A stretch of DNA of 6,884 bases, taken from assembly GCA_030042765.1 (NCBI GenBank), contig JASHZA010000197.1, forward strand, positions 1 to 6,884, read 5' to 3'. Numbering within the stretch: the stretch's first letter is position 1; each line of letters starts with the position of its first letter. Positions 6,699 through 6,884 of this stretch are shown piece after piece. The notes below the pieces were generated by a model. That model did not search any database. It saw only the letters and a program-made list of their open reading frames with translations, and was not told the DNA's origin. The position numbers and the translations under genes are program-made. This stretch comes from Candidatus Binataceae bacterium (lineage in GTDB: Bacteria > Desulfobacterota > Binatia > Binatales > Binataceae).

Positions 6699-6740
6699 CT
6701 GTTCACAAGCGAGCGTCGGCGGGGTTGAAACTGTTAACAG
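6699..6740. promoter_or_regulatory. Pair of CTGTT-type motifs, possible operator in the divergent region
   Basis: CTGTTAACAG at 6731-6740 is a perfect 10-bp palindrome. A related CTGTTCACAA (8 of 10 identical) lies at 6699-6708. The repeat period is 32 bp, about three helical turns, between the divergent dgt and glycine-rich genes. Two similar sites on one face of DNA would fit a repressor or activator. Weak promoter-like boxes nearby (TTCACA 6702-6707 with TTGAAA 6725-6730, 17-base spacer) overlap the sites. This is inference from pattern only. Confidence 0.3.
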
Positions 6741-6761
6741 GCGCGCGCCAAAGGAAGGTGG

Positions 6762-6767
6762 AAGGAG
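6762..6767 (+). promoter_or_regulatory. Shine-Dalgarno of the glycine-rich gene
   Basis: AAGGAG ends 6 bases before the ATG at 6774 and directly touches an in-frame ATG at 6768, so it favours 6774 as the start. Confidence 0.6.
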
Positions 6768-6773
6768 ATGGAG

Positions 6774-6884
6774 ATGAATGCAAAGTGCGGTTGCGTAGGT
6801 TACGGCCGCGGGTACGGTCGTTTGAGAGTTTCGGCGCCGAGTTTTGGGATGGGCGGAGCGGGTGGCCGGATGGGTTACGCGGTC
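6774..6884 (+). CDS. Glycine-rich small protein of unknown function (3' truncated by window edge)
   Basis: An ATG with a strong Shine-Dalgarno opens a frame that stays open for 37 codons to the window end. The visible part has a CGC motif at residues 5-7, a GYGRGYGR stretch, then many Gly, Met and Arg residues, ending GGRMGYAV. There is no hydrophobic signal segment. I do not recognise the family. Low-complexity Gly/Tyr/Arg sequence could belong to a small structural or nucleic-acid-binding protein, but GC-rich DNA also gives chance Gly/Arg frames. The main support is the ribosome site and its position divergent from dgt. The short stretch seen makes the call tentative. Confidence 0.45.
   Translation, partial: MNAKCGCVGYGRGYGRLRVSAPSFGMGGAGGRMGYAV

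Overview
The window reads as ordinary chromosomal DNA from a high-GC, Gram-negative bacterium. Protein features fit a deltaproteobacterial-type lineage: a CoxD/CoxE-like ATPase and VWA pair, a bifunctional nuclease domain protein ending in FKYKM, a membrane-anchored TPR protein, and a type 2 dGTPase. This placement is from recollection of family sequences, not from a search. I see no insertion sequence, phage gene, CRISPR array, tRNA or rRNA. Coding density is high and there is no gene-free stretch over about 150 bases.

Left half, plus strand: the C-terminal three quarters of a MoxR/CoxD-like AAA+ ATPase (cut by the left edge), then a complete CoxE-like VWA protein (722-2134). After a 140-base gap holding a weak candidate promoter come a bifunctional nuclease (BFN/DUF151) protein (2275-2811) and a membrane-anchored tetratricopeptide protein (2880-3686). 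The ATPase and VWA protein are expected to act together as a chaperone-like remodelling pair; their client is not in the window.

Right half, minus strand: three closely spaced genes read leftward from about 6625. They are a dGTP triphosphohydrolase (dgt), a small soluble TPR protein 22 bases later (19 if the outer GTG start is used), and an exported DsbA-like thiol oxidoreductase. They look like one transcription unit. They meet the plus-strand genes tail to tail around 3687-3757, where a 9-bp hairpin covers the dsbA-like stop codon.

Right edge: a glycine-rich small protein with a good Shine-Dalgarno starts on the plus strand, divergent from dgt, and runs off the window. The roughly 150-base divergent region has two overlapping, mutually exclusive hairpins and two related CTGTT-type motifs, one a perfect 10-bp palindrome. 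I do not see a clearly new biological system. The least explained parts are the orphan ATPase/VWA pair, this divergent region, and the glycine-rich protein.
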